Positions 52,561 to 60,783 of a DNA stretch of 64,000 nt are shown piece after piece. The DNA is from a virus, in the IMG/VR virus record IMGVR_UViG_3300042402_001868, positions 62,001-126,000 of that record, one strand, 5' to 3'. Numbering within the stretch: position 1 is the first letter of the stretch; each line of letters begins with the position of its first letter. Both the position numbers and the translations under genes were made by a program. The notes below the pieces were generated by a model. That model was not told where the DNA came from. It was given only the letters and a program-made list of their open reading frames with translations, and made no database searches.

Positions 52561-52637
52561 TGGTGCGCCCACAAGGACTTGAACCTTGGACCAAAGGATT
52601 ATGAGTCCTCTGCTCTGACCAACTGAGCTATAGGCGC
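52561..52637 (-). tRNA. tRNA(CAT), probable tRNA-Ile2
   Basis: Anticodon loop CTCATAA; acceptor GCGCCTA/TGGGCGC. The CTCATAATC...TTGGTC and GGTTCAAGTCC context matches E. coli tRNA-Ile2 better than elongator Met. If lysidine is added at C34 it reads AUA. CCA encoded. Confidence 0.85.
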
Positions 52638-52645
52638 ATTGTTTT

Positions 52646-52674
52646 ATTGTACAAGGAAAACTATTTATAGTCAA
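52646..52674 (-). promoter_or_regulatory. sigma70-type promoter before the CAT tRNA
   Basis: TTGACT at 52669-52674, 17-base spacer, TACAAT at 52646-52651; overlaps the stop of the 41-residue gene. Confidence 0.7.
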
Positions 52675-52796
52675 CCCATTTGACGGATCTCTACCACCTG
52701 ATACCGACTATAAGGATAGCGTTCCTGCAACCATTCCAGCAGGCCTTCTTCCCAGGGAAGCACCACAGTCTCGGCGGAGTTTACAATCACCTTCAT
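52671..52796 (-). CDS. 41-residue phage peptide
   Basis: ATG 52796 overlaps the upstream stop (ATGA); TGA at 52671-52673. MKVIVNSAETVVLPWEEGLLEWLQERYPYSRYQVVEI: a beta-alpha-beta-like mini-domain. Function is unknown. Confidence 0.65.
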   Translation of the reverse strand: MKVIVNSAETVVLPWEEGLLEWLQERYPYSRYQVVEIRQMG

Positions 52797-52915
52797 AACA
52801 GGGACTTGATGTAGGCAATCACAGCCCGAGCTTCTGTGAAGTCTGTGATCTCGGGTGCAAGGGCCTCGTATCTGTAAGAGGTCCAGGCCAGTCGGCTAAA
52901 GTCTGCTCGTTTCAT
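52793..52915 (-). CDS. 40-residue phage peptide
   Basis: ATG 52915 overlaps the upstream TGA; stop TGA at 52793-52795. MKRADFSRLAWTSYRYEALA start, helical. Coupled at both ends. Confidence 0.65.
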   Translation of the reverse strand: MKRADFSRLAWTSYRYEALAPEITDFTEARAVIAYIKSLL

Positions 52916-53232
52916 GCTGTTATCCAATCAGTGTTATCTTTTATTTCAATGTTTTCTGCACCGTCGTATTCTCCAATCCGAAACTCAGTGCCCTCGGGCA
53001 ACCAGGCCACAGCCAAGTCTTTCATGCCACCTGTGTAGAGACCTGGATACTTGAGTGTGACATAAGTTTCCATCTCAGCCCACTGCTCAGTTTCCACAAA
53101 CGTCACAATGGCCGGATCAAACACAAGTTCTGGCACTTCCTTGTTCCAAGTCGACCAGCCTGCACCGAACCCTGGCGAGTATAGCACAGCCACTTTGCCG
53201 TTGTCAACCAACTTAGTAATATTCTTTGTCAT
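52912..53232 (-). CDS. conserved phage hypothetical protein
   Basis: 106 residues from ATG 53232 (MTKNITKLVDNGKVAV). VLYSPGFGAGWSTWN resembles a motif of small cyanophage proteins. It ends with ATGA coupling. The start overlaps the upstream gene by 20 bases. Confidence 0.78.
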   Translation of the reverse strand: MTKNITKLVDNGKVAVLYSPGFGAGWSTWNKEVPELVFDPAIVTFVETEQWAEMETYVTLKYPGLYTGGMKDLAVAWLPEGTEFRIGEYDGAENIEIKDNTDWITA

Positions 53233-53617
53233 AGTCAGCGTCCGTTTCAATATCCACATGCCCAAACCTGAGTAGGCCTAGGCTTACCTTTCTAACTTCA
53301 AATGGTTGTGCAAATTCTACAATGGCTCCCAGACTTTCAATGTCATCGTAAGTGGGGTCGCGTATGTCTTCAACTTGGATACAACCAATAGATCCCGAGT
53401 CCACCATGTGTTCGGTACCAATGTTGCTGTTGTATGTGCCGTCACCCCAGGCTGTGCCAAAGCTGGCAAAACGACGACCGTCTTTTAATGTAAACTCACC
53501 TTCAACACCACGACCTTCGTGCCGAGGTGGAAAGAACATAGCACATGCCTCATCCCATTCTGGGTGCATGACATAGCACAAGTCACCAATGTAATATCGT
53601 CCTGCTGGCATGGTCAT
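53213..53617 (-). CDS. conserved phage hypothetical protein
   Basis: 134 residues from ATG 53617 after AGGAG. AGRYYIGDLCYVMHPEWDE and RFASFGTAWGDGTYN resemble a beta-rich protein of marine myoviruses. Function is unknown. Confidence 0.8.
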   Translation of the reverse strand: MTMPAGRYYIGDLCYVMHPEWDEACAMFFPPRHEGRGVEGEFTLKDGRRFASFGTAWGDGTYNSNIGTEHMVDSGSIGCIQVEDIRDPTYDDIESLGAIVEFAQPFEVRKVSLGLLRFGHVDIETDADYDKEYY

Positions 53618-53618
53618 T

Positions 53619-53849
53619 TTACCACTCCTTTTTGTCGCCGGTGGCTTCGTTGTTGCGATAGCCTGCGGTGTATGCCACAATCTCTGCCGGTGTCATTTGC
53701 GCCATATCAATTCTAGGACTGCGGTGAGTGTCTCTCACAAAGTAATGCGGCATATAGTCACGACCGTAATAGCTGTCAGCAACTCCACGATCGTAAGGGC
53801 CGCCGTGACGTTGATCGTAATAACCAGATTGTGTGTGTTCTGCTAACAT
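53619..53849 (-). CDS. conserved phage hypothetical protein
   Basis: 76 residues from ATG 53849. Tyr/Gly/Arg-rich (YYDQRHGGPYDRGVADSYYG) N-terminus, then a MTPAEIVAYTAGY helix. Ends just before the next ribosome site. Confidence 0.78.
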   Translation of the reverse strand: MLAEHTQSGYYDQRHGGPYDRGVADSYYGRDYMPHYFVRDTHRSPRIDMAQMTPAEIVAYTAGYRNNEATGDKKEW

Positions 53850-53859
53850 AGTTTTCTCC

Positions 53860-54234
53860 TTAAGCCGCTTTGCGGAAGTATTGATAGGGCAAGCCCAGAA
53901 TCCAGGCCAGGTAATCGTTGTCGCCGTTAGTCTCTTCGGCTTCGTGAATCCAACGCATGGCCATTTCCGAGTCTTTAGCACCGGTACTGATCAATTCAGC
54001 AACACGGCGTTCAAACAACTCAACCGCCTTGGACTCTGCCGCCTTACGGGCAGTCTCTTCACGGTCAATAGCTTGACCCAAGATCACAAACTCTTCCTGA
54101 AACTGCTCAAGAGTCCAGCTAGAGGTGTCAACACCACGTGGACGGAAGCCATATGCATCCTTGTGCATATCCCAGTAAGTGGCCTGGGCTTGTTCCAATT
54201 CTGTCATGTCTTCCCAAGATGTAAATTCTGTCAT
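53860..54234 (-). CDS. unidentified helical protein
   Basis: 124 residues from ATG 54234, below a duplicated promoter segment. EFTSWEDMTELEQAQATYWDMHKDAYGFRPRG start; mostly helix. The longer frame to 54282 covers the promoter and is rejected. Confidence 0.8.
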   Translation of the reverse strand: MTEFTSWEDMTELEQAQATYWDMHKDAYGFRPRGVDTSSWTLEQFQEEFVILGQAIDREETARKAAESKAVELFERRVAELISTGAKDSEMAMRWIHEAEETNGDNDYLAWILGLPYQYFRKAA

Positions 54235-54238
54235 TTGT

Positions 54239-54298
54239 GGCTCCTTATTTCTTACTATGTTCATATTATAGCAAATCGGCAATTATTGGTCAACCAAA
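54239..54298. repeat. 60-bp promoter duplication, copy 1
   Basis: Identical to 54523-54582. Contains the -35 and -10 boxes and the AAGGAGCC leader. Confidence 0.92.
54265..54293 (-). promoter_or_regulatory. sigma70-type promoter (copy 1)
   Basis: TTGACC at 54288-54293, 17-base spacer ending TTTGC (extended -10), TATAAT at 54265-54270. Confidence 0.85.
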
Positions 54299-54299
54299 T

Positions 54300-54518
54300 T
54301 TAAATTGCTTGGGAGTACCAACCTTCACGCTCAATCTTGCGATTGGCACGGAGAATTGTATTACGGGCTTTATCAACACCAGGTGTTGAACTTGATGCAT
54401 AGATGCTACCGTTGGCTTGAAGAAACGCAACCGCATTGTGCTTGGCCTGATAGGTTTTCAGTGCCACTGCAGGGATCAACATTGTTCGACCGTTTACAGG
54501 GGTAAAAGTAACTTTCAT
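54300..54518 (-). CDS. unidentified small protein
   Basis: 72 residues from ATG 54518. MKVTFTPVNGRTMLIPAVALKTYQ start, then a basic C-terminus (ARNTILRANRKIEREGWYS). Expressed from promoter copy 2. Confidence 0.78.
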   Translation of the reverse strand: MKVTFTPVNGRTMLIPAVALKTYQAKHNAVAFLQANGSIYASSSTPGVDKARNTILRANRKIEREGWYSQAI

Positions 54519-54522
54519 TTCG

Positions 54523-54582
54523 GGCTCCTTATTTCTTACTATGTTCATATTATAGCAAATCGGCAATTATTGGTCAACCAAA
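54523..54582. repeat. 60-bp promoter duplication, copy 2
   Basis: Identical to 54239-54298. Confidence 0.92.
54549..54577 (-). promoter_or_regulatory. sigma70-type promoter (copy 2)
   Basis: TTGACC at 54572-54577, 17-base spacer, TATAAT at 54549-54554. Confidence 0.85.
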
Positions 54583-54596
54583 ATGCAGTGTTGTAA

Positions 54597-54935
54597 TTAA
54601 ACAACACCACGCACATCTGTGTTCAAATTGGGTTTGTGCTCACGGATCAATTCACGCTCTAATTTGTGAGCGTCGGTTTTGCCACGCACAACATCCACAA
54701 CCACCAAGTTAAATGTGTCAACACCACGCTCACGCATGCACTCATATAGTGCCCAGGATTTGTCTTCTGAACGTGAGCGATATACGTGTTTGTTAAAACG
54801 CACTTGAGCACTCTTGTTAACAGTGCTTTCAGTCTTGGCAGTAACACCAATGTAGAAGTCGGCACCGCTTTGCAACATATAAATGATATGTGTACGATCG
54901 GTGCGCTTTTTACGTGATTGCTTTTTAAGTTCCAT
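54597..54935 (-). CDS. GIY-YIG nuclease-like protein
   Basis: 112 residues from ATG 54935. HIIYMLQSGADFYIGVT is the GIY-YIG core; an Arg in FNKHVYRSRSE and a Glu in ERELIREH complete the expected catalytic set. Such phage proteins can be homing or recombination nucleases. No intron is visible nearby. Confidence 0.82.
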   Translation of the reverse strand: MELKKQSRKKRTDRTHIIYMLQSGADFYIGVTAKTESTVNKSAQVRFNKHVYRSRSEDKSWALYECMRERGVDTFNLVVVDVVRGKTDAHKLERELIREHKPNLNTDVRGVV

Positions 54936-54941
54936 ACAAGT

Positions 54942-54970
54942 ATTATAGCAAATCGGGCATTTCTGGTCAA
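54942..54970 (-). promoter_or_regulatory. sigma70-type promoter for the GIY-YIG gene
   Basis: TTGACC at 54965-54970, 17-base spacer ending TTTGC, TATAAT at 54942-54947; related to the duplicated promoter. Confidence 0.82.
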
Positions 54971-55067
54971 CTAAAATCCACATGTTGTACAAAAACAACA
55001 TGCTGAATTATAGTGGATTATAGTTAATTATAGTGGGATTATCGATAATATTATCGGGGATTATCGA

Positions 55068-55265
55068 TTAGGGTACTTTATATGGGCCTGCATATACGGT
55101 ATAATTACCAGATTCGGGGATGGGTTCATTATAGATTTTCATGAATAGTAATGCCTCTCCACGAAATTTAAAATATACTTCATCAATTATGTTACTACTT
55201 GTTTGATTATCAGTATGCTCTACTAGATTAACCCGCCATAATCCGGAAAAGTTTATGTCAGTCAT
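55068..55265 (-). CDS. unidentified small protein
   Basis: 65 residues, beta-rich (FSGLWRVNLVEHTDN, YFKFRGEALLFMKIY). It overlaps the upstream stop (ATGA). The AT-rich stretch beneath it has GATTATCGATAATATTATCG palindromes. Confidence 0.7.
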   Translation of the reverse strand: MTDINFSGLWRVNLVEHTDNQTSSNIIDEVYFKFRGEALLFMKIYNEPIPESGNYTVYAGPYKVP

Positions 55266-55627
55266 CCACGTGCAATGCCTTTAATGAACTTGTCAATATC
55301 CCCATATAATGAATACATTGTAGCTTCTTTACTACCAAATAATAATAACTTTGGTTTCTTGCCAAGAAAAATATAATATGGACAGGTGAGTTTTCTGTCC
55401 AGAGTTAATAACCTTCCTGGTATTGCAGGCATACTAGGTGGCACATCAAACTCATAATGCTCAATTTTTAACGAATCAAAAACAAAAAAGCCTTCGGCGG
55501 TTAACCGTAGGCCTGCATCTTTGTCGGGATTCTTCCACCACTCTTGCATGGCTTCGTCAAGTGTGAGTGCTATATCACTGCGAAGTTGTTCAATCAACTG
55601 CTGAGTTAATGCGATCTTATTGAGCAT
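55262..55627 (-). CDS. unidentified small protein
   Basis: 121 residues from ATG 55627. LNKIALTQQLIEQLRSDIALTLDEA helix, then beta strands ending KFIKGIARG. No family recognised. Confidence 0.72.
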   Translation of the reverse strand: MLNKIALTQQLIEQLRSDIALTLDEAMQEWWKNPDKDAGLRLTAEGFFVFDSLKIEHYEFDVPPSMPAIPGRLLTLDRKLTCPYYIFLGKKPKLLLFGSKEATMYSLYGDIDKFIKGIARG

Positions 55628-55916
55628 TGGGGAACACACGAGCCCCCTGAGTCAACAGCACCACACTGAACTTGTCAGTTTTAAACTGCGTGTTGAGTTT
55701 GCGAGCCAAGTTAATGGCATGTCCAGGATTGGAGAAACTGACCTTCTTGTACTTTGGGCCAGGATACTGTGTGAGCATGTTTGATGTTTTGAGGTTAATG
55801 GGAGTGTTATCGTAGAAAACTGCCCATACTCCTTCCGACGCTAGCACTTGCTCAGTCTTGTAAGATTGTTTGTTTGTGTGCTCGATTAGCACACTGGGTT
55901 TTGGTCTACTCATCAT
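55617..55916 (-). CDS. conserved phage hypothetical protein
   Basis: 99 residues, two adjacent ATGs after GGAG. SNPGHAINLARKLNTQFKTDKFSVVLL resembles small proteins of cyanophages. Function is unknown. Confidence 0.75.
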   Translation of the reverse strand: MMSRPKPSVLIEHTNKQSYKTEQVLASEGVWAVFYDNTPINLKTSNMLTQYPGPKYKKVSFSNPGHAINLARKLNTQFKTDKFSVVLLTQGARVFPNAQ

Positions 55917-55954
55917 TAAACTCCTAGTACTATTTACCTAGAAAACTGAGTAGT

Positions 55955-56158
55955 TTAAAATGTGCCACCGGTGATTTCCACCTGAATTTTTTCATCAGTT
56001 TTACCATTTGGTTGTCGTAGTTGTTCTAGCACCAACAACAATTTGGTAATATCTGCGTGTAGATCTTTGGCATCTTTGAGCGGCATAGTAAAATCTTTTT
56101 GCCCCCTAGACTCATGTGCTTTGATACTGTCAACAAATCGATTAATGTGCAAGCTCAT
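55955..56158 (-). CDS. unidentified small protein
   Basis: 67 residues, a helical protein (RFVDSIKAHESRGQKDFTMPLKDAKDLHADI). ATGA-coupled to the upstream gene. Confidence 0.74.
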   Translation of the reverse strand: MSLHINRFVDSIKAHESRGQKDFTMPLKDAKDLHADITKLLLVLEQLRQPNGKTDEKIQVEITGGTF

Positions 56159-56625
56159 ATAGTTGCTTGGGTAGACATGTTGGTATGTTGAACACTTGCT
56201 TCATCTTTAGAGTGGAACGGACCTTGATACTTATAGCGTTCAAGTACAATGAGTTTAGGGTTATGAATAGGTTTCCAGTTGCGATGTTGCTTGACCATGT
56301 ACCATCCGGCTGCAAACCACGATTTGCTTTTGTTATTTTTAGTAAACAAGGGTAGCTTGTGTTTCACATCCCAGATGGGGTTGTATGTTCTGCATCCAGT
56401 ACTATAGCCATGTACTAGGTCTGCCGCAGGCTTGGTTACTTTTTCAGCTGGCTCAAATTCCACATTCTCACGTTTACGCAACATGGGAATGGTCTTGTAT
56501 AATCCAACCTTGTTCTCAATTGTGATTTGATATCCATCGTTAACTGCCTGGATGTTACCAATCTTTTGGTCATCTTTTTTCAAGATCCAATATTCGTTAT
56601 CAACTACTGGTTTGGCGTGTATCAT
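56155..56625 (-). CDS. conserved phage hypothetical protein
   Basis: 156 residues with EYWILKKDDQKIGNIQAV and GYSTGCRTYNPIWDVKHKLPLFTK, KSKSWFAAGWYMVK; resembles a T4-like cyanophage protein. It overlaps the exonuclease gene by 26 bases. No function known. Confidence 0.78.
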   Translation of the reverse strand: MIHAKPVVDNEYWILKKDDQKIGNIQAVNDGYQITIENKVGLYKTIPMLRKRENVEFEPAEKVTKPAADLVHGYSTGCRTYNPIWDVKHKLPLFTKNNKSKSWFAAGWYMVKQHRNWKPIHNPKLIVLERYKYQGPFHSKDEASVQHTNMSTQATI

Positions 56626-57619
56626 TTAATACTCCTTTGTATGTTTCATTGAGCCAACGACTGATTGTATCAGCTTGGTCACTCAGCTTGGTCAGCTCGT
56701 ACCTGCCACAAAACTTCATGAAGTGTGCGCCTACCATGCCCACATCTTTGTGACTAAGTTGTTCACGGATTGCGGCATCTACAGTTGCCTTGACCGCATC
56801 CGGTTGTGCGTTGAGATCGATCAATGTACAGTTACGTTCATAGTCGTCTAACACTCTGTGCTCTTCGCCGTTATGGTCGGTCCAGCGTTGAAGCATCATG
56901 TTGTTCCAAGAATATCCTCGCTTGTCTCTGTCGGCAAAGGCCTCACGGAGACCAACTTTATTCTTTGTCCCTTTTTCACGTACTCCCGGATAAGCAGAGA
57001 AGACATTGTCGGAGGTGTCGCCACGCATGCACTTCTCAAATAGTAGCCAGGCCGGATCCGGGATGGTTTTTGGTTGTTTAGTTTTTTTATCTGTAACAGG
57101 CTTACCCTTGGCATCAAATATACCCTCCAGTGTGATCAGTTCGTCTGTGATACCATTGTATTGTGTGACATTGGGAGCAACCAGTTGCACAAAGTCTGTG
57201 TCTGAACTAACTACCACATGATCGTCTTGGGGGTGTAATGAAATCCAACGTGCAATAATGTCATCTGCTTCGGCTGTTGCGCAACGAATAACACTGCAAT
57301 TGGTTCTGTCTGACAAGTATTTAGTCAGATTGTCATAAGTTTCCCAAAACAGCTTGTCTTCTTCTGCTTCGTCTTCGGTCATCTTACCACGTGCCACAGC
57401 ACGGTTTTTCTTATAGGGCTCATAGTAGTCCTTGCGCCAGCTACGACCTTCCAGTGCGAAGATAACGTGATCTGCTTGAAAACGCTTGGCTACCTTGTTG
57501 GCAGCCATCATTGTGACGTGTAATGCAAACCCCAGTTTAGTCCAAGTATCACTGGCTCTGTGGGCACCGTGACGTGCTCGGAAAAACATGTTGGCTGTGT
57601 CAATAAGTAGGTATTTCAT
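56600..57619 (-). CDS. 5'-3' exonuclease (T4 RNase H/Pol I N-domain type)
   Basis: 339 residues. MKYLLIDTANMFFRARHG, RSWRKDYYEPYKKNR, AEADDIIARW and SSDTDFVQL carry the acidic metal-binding residues of the FEN/5'-3' exonuclease family. In T4 the enzyme removes RNA primers. This is one of few replication genes in the window. Confidence 0.9.
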   Translation of the reverse strand: MKYLLIDTANMFFRARHGAHRASDTWTKLGFALHVTMMAANKVAKRFQADHVIFALEGRSWRKDYYEPYKKNRAVARGKMTEDEAEEDKLFWETYDNLTKYLSDRTNCSVIRCATAEADDIIARWISLHPQDDHVVVSSDTDFVQLVAPNVTQYNGITDELITLEGIFDAKGKPVTDKKTKQPKTIPDPAWLLFEKCMRGDTSDNVFSAYPGVREKGTKNKVGLREAFADRDKRGYSWNNMMLQRWTDHNGEEHRVLDDYERNCTLIDLNAQPDAVKATVDAAIREQLSHKDVGMVGAHFMKFCGRYELTKLSDQADTISRWLNETYKGVLNDTRQTSS

Positions 57620-58328
57620 TTGGACTCAATAGTTGGTTGCGTTTAATGTATTGTAACACATATTCCGCCCAATAGCAATGGGCATCTGGCCCAAAATGCC
57701 AACTATCCGGATTGACCGTTTTGAATCCGTTACTTCTCAAAACCGAATTGTAGGTCATTTCGGCGGCATACGGGTGCATGTAGCTAGAGCCCCAGGGCTT
57801 TTGGTCTGCAATTCCATCAAAATGGTTGTTGCCGTTAAACATCACGTGCCGTATTTCCTGTGCCTCTAGCTCTCGGTGAAATTCCCAAATTTCATTGTGG
57901 GCACGTTGTCTACATTTTTTCCAATCAACATCAACAACAAATTGTTTGTAGCGTTGTTGTAAAGCTTCTGGAATATCATCAATTCCCGATGCATTAACTT
58001 GAAAGTCGTGACCTTTATACCACCACTCTTCTCGTTCCCAGGTAGTCCATTGGATGACCATAAAACAATCTTTTACTGCATCAGGGTTAGATTTGATCCA
58101 CTCACGTGTGGTACGTATGATGCGTGTGTTTGAACACCCTGCTTGGGCATCCAAGTACAGCACAGCATTTAACCAGTTGGCTAATTCACATCCAAAACTT
58201 GCACGTTCGTTGTCAGGATGCGGTTGTCGTCCTAGACCATAAAACAATCCGTCATCCTGTGCCCAGGCGTGTGGATTTACTGCTTCGGCCGCAGCAGCGT
58301 GACTATCGCCGTTGACATACAAAATCAT
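57600..58328 (-). CDS. SGNH/GDSL-like protein
   Basis: 242 residues. NGDSHAAAAEA is block I; WHFGPDAHCYWAEYV is the C-terminal Asp/His block, both like the protein at 50581. It overlaps the exonuclease by 20 bases and the cytidylyltransferase-like gene by 4. Confidence 0.8.
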   Translation of the reverse strand: MILYVNGDSHAAAAEAVNPHAWAQDDGLFYGLGRQPHPDNERASFGCELANWLNAVLYLDAQAGCSNTRIIRTTREWIKSNPDAVKDCFMVIQWTTWEREEWWYKGHDFQVNASGIDDIPEALQQRYKQFVVDVDWKKCRQRAHNEIWEFHRELEAQEIRHVMFNGNNHFDGIADQKPWGSSYMHPYAAEMTYNSVLRSNGFKTVNPDSWHFGPDAHCYWAEYVLQYIKRNQLLSPNEIPTY

Positions 58329-58801
58329 TCTTGTTTGAGTGCTTTGATTTTTTCTGCTTCTGCAACTCGCTTGCGCAAACTGCTAGAACTAAACGAATGA
58401 TCACGTCTATTAAATATCACCTGTATACCGCGACCAGCACCCTCATTACGTCCGGTAAAGTTCTTGTCCTCATACTCTGTGCCTAAAATGCGCACATCCA
58501 ATGGAAGTATTAACAACAGGTCAATCAAGTCTTGTTCAGTTTGATAAACTACAACTTCATCAACATAACGACAAGCCGCAAGTTGAATTTGTCGTTCTAC
58601 TATGCTTTGAATAGGATGATTTTTAGTATCAGGCCTATCAATAGTTGGATCAGTTTGTAATCCGCATATTAGATAATCACAATGATTCCTTGCTTCACTT
58701 AACATAGCCACATGACCTGCGTGTAGCATATCAAATGTGCTGAAGGTAATGCCAATCTTTTTACCTTGTAGTTTTAATTCTTTAATGTGATTGAAAATCA
58801 T
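58325..58801 (-). CDS. cytidylyltransferase-like protein
   Basis: 158 residues. TFSTFDMLHAGHVAML carries the HxGH motif; QSIVERQIQL and the C-terminal HSFSSSSLRKRV (cf. SSTxLR) fit the TagD/GPCT-like branch. It could activate a polyol phosphate or sugar phosphate as a CDP or ADP derivative. Confidence 0.85.
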   Translation of the reverse strand: MIFNHIKELKLQGKKIGITFSTFDMLHAGHVAMLSEARNHCDYLICGLQTDPTIDRPDTKNHPIQSIVERQIQLAACRYVDEVVVYQTEQDLIDLLLILPLDVRILGTEYEDKNFTGRNEGAGRGIQVIFNRRDHSFSSSSLRKRVAEAEKIKALKQE

Positions 58802-59199
58802 GATACTTCACTCCTGCCATTGCCAATATCTTTACTCTGTACCCAGATACCCGAGTTCTTGATTGCTTGTTCTTGTTCCCATGTTTCCATCACAACATGT
58901 CTGCATACATTCTGGAACCATTGATCCACAATGTCAGCATCAACCTTGCCTTGATAGCCTGCCTTGATTAGTCTAGCAACAAAGATTTCGTTCCAGTCAA
59001 GTTCGAATGCACCTTGATGCAAATTGTCAAGATCTACGTCCATTCCTAACACAGCCACATAAGGCTCACCTGCTTCGGTAGCAATTTGCTTGGCAGTTTT
59101 TTCAGGAACCTTGGCCTTGGGCACAGACACCTTGGGTGCTACCTCTATAGGCTTCTCTACCTTCTTGGGTTTTAAAAATCTATCAAATATTCCCATCAT
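58798..59199 (-). CDS. conserved phage hypothetical protein
   Basis: 133 residues from ATG 59199, overlapping the QueE stop. A Lys/Pro-rich N-terminus precedes YVAVLGMDVDLDNLHQGAFELDWNE, resembling a protein found near queE in cyanophages. Function is unknown. Confidence 0.76.
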   Translation of the reverse strand: MMGIFDRFLKPKKVEKPIEVAPKVSVPKAKVPEKTAKQIATEAGEPYVAVLGMDVDLDNLHQGAFELDWNEIFVARLIKAGYQGKVDADIVDQWFQNVCRHVVMETWEQEQAIKNSGIWVQSKDIGNGRSEVS

Positions 59200-60050
59200 T
59201 TGCCCCAGCCATTGCCCCAAAGATCAACGTGCAACCTTGGAGTATAATAATAACCACGTGCTAATGCCCAGTCTGCAACGTTCACACGATTCTCTGCGTA
59301 TGGTGCAACAACACCACCTTGTGGCATCACATACACCACGCCTGTAAATCCTGCCGCACGATACGCAGTCACAGCACGATCCACTTCTTCAAAGTGTACT
59401 TCACTGTCAATCACAAACTTAAGATACACTGTGCCTACCTCTTGATATTCTGCCACAACCTCAGGCTTGATGGCCTCGTCCCATACTTCACCGCTGGCAC
59501 TCAGTTTAGGGCTCACGCTAAATGTAAGTTCATTGTGTCCAGCCAGCCACTCGTTGAGATATGTTTTAAATTTAGACTGTAGTTTTTGAGTGCCATTGGT
59601 TTCAAAGGTGACATTCTTGATACCACGCATGTGATCATGATCAAACAAGTCTTGATATGTGCGTTGCCAACCCAACAACGGCTCGCCACCTGTGATCACA
59701 AGATGTGTGTCATTGCCTGTGCGATTGGTCCACTTGCGATCCGGGATCAAGTCTAGCATCTTGTCTACCAATGCATCAATCTCGTATGTGGGACTGAGTT
59801 CTTTAAAGTCTGGGTGCCAACTGGCATAGCTGTCACACCCAGTGTTCACTAGTGGTAGTTCCTCAAATGTTTTGTACAAGTGTACAGACTTAGCAACTTC
59901 GTCTGCTTCGGTTGACTTCTCTCCAGGCTTGCAACCAAATCCAGCACAAGTAAAGTTGCAACCAAATGTTCTTAAGAACACTGACGGAACGCCAATAAAT
60001 CGTCCTTCGCCTTGTGCGGAATAAAATAGTTCTGATACTTTGAGTTTCAT
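59196..60050 (-). CDS. queE: 7-carboxy-7-deazaguanine synthase-like radical SAM enzyme
   Basis: 284 residues. SELFYSAQGEGRFIGVPSVFLR is the QueE N-terminus. Cluster cysteines are C31 and C35, with the third probably C40 or the one in NTGCDSY: phage QueE often departs from CxxxCxxC. THLVITGGEPLL is the SAM motif. It makes CDG, an intermediate of preQ0/7-deazaguanine used to modify tRNA or phage DNA. QueD is at 62406. Confidence 0.92.
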   Translation of the reverse strand: MKLKVSELFYSAQGEGRFIGVPSVFLRTFGCNFTCAGFGCKPGEKSTEADEVAKSVHLYKTFEELPLVNTGCDSYASWHPDFKELSPTYEIDALVDKMLDLIPDRKWTNRTGNDTHLVITGGEPLLGWQRTYQDLFDHDHMRGIKNVTFETNGTQKLQSKFKTYLNEWLAGHNELTFSVSPKLSASGEVWDEAIKPEVVAEYQEVGTVYLKFVIDSEVHFEEVDRAVTAYRAAGFTGVVYVMPQGGVVAPYAENRVNVADWALARGYYYTPRLHVDLWGNGWGK

Positions 60051-60051
60051 A

Positions 60052-60783
60052 TTATAATCTCGTAATCTCTGGTCGTTTTAAAAATTTGTGTATGATGTTG
60101 GGATCTTCTGTCTCTTCTACTACTTTAACACGAATATCTGTGTTTGTCACCCAACCTGGCAAAACCCAATCCAGATAGGCCAAGTGCTCCACTGGTGTAG
60201 GGTGCGGATCTTTTAATCCGGTGCCCCAGTTGTGCAACTTCCAACCATTGTTTCTATCTTCGGCAAGTACAGTTTCATAGTAACTGGGTTTGATAGTATT
60301 TAGAACAGAGCTATATAACTCTTGAATATCGGGCTCACTCATAGAATGATTAGGATCGTATTGATCAGGGTACACCAATGGGCACATGCTTAAGAATTCA
60401 AATTTTACTCCGGGGATGTTTTGCAAAAAAGACTGGGTAGATTTAATACATGCCAAGTCTCGAATCAAACTACCACGCTCAGTTACATATTTTCGAACAT
60501 AAGCATCGTCATAGAATTTACAAGTGGTAATGTTTCCATGAGTTTGCCATCCTGTGGTATAACGATCTTCTCGCATGATGTTGGTCCAACACACTATGAC
60601 TGTGTCACCTGGACCAAACTTATGACGTTGATCTGCTTCCATGACGGAATTGAAGATAAACTGATTGCCCCCGCCACTTTGTCCCCAATTTTGATATTCG
60701 TCGTAGTGTACTGCCAAGATGTCAGCCCAGGTGCTCCATCTATAGTGGGTGAAACTACAACCAAATGCAAATAGTCTACTCAA
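60052..60783 (-). CDS. SGNH/GDSL-like protein (TTG start)
   Basis: 243 residues; TTG at 60783 overlaps the upstream stop (TTGA). FGCSFTHYRWSTW is block I, GGGNQFIF a block-III-like Gly-Asn, HPTPVEHLAYLDWVL the C-terminal block. Phage SGNH family; target unknown. Confidence 0.75.
   Translation of the reverse strand: MSRLFAFGCSFTHYRWSTWADILAVHYDEYQNWGQSGGGNQFIFNSVMEADQRHKFGPGDTVIVCWTNIMREDRYTTGWQTHGNITTCKFYDDAYVRKYVTERGSLIRDLACIKSTQSFLQNIPGVKFEFLSMCPLVYPDQYDPNHSMSEPDIQELYSSVLNTIKPSYYETVLAEDRNNGWKLHNWGTGLKDPHPTPVEHLAYLDWVLPGWVTNTDIRVKVVEETEDPNIIHKFLKRPEITRL

Noticed and set aside
54239-54582. Possible CRISPR or direct-repeat array
   Set aside because: Just two copies separated by a gene, and each is a promoter.
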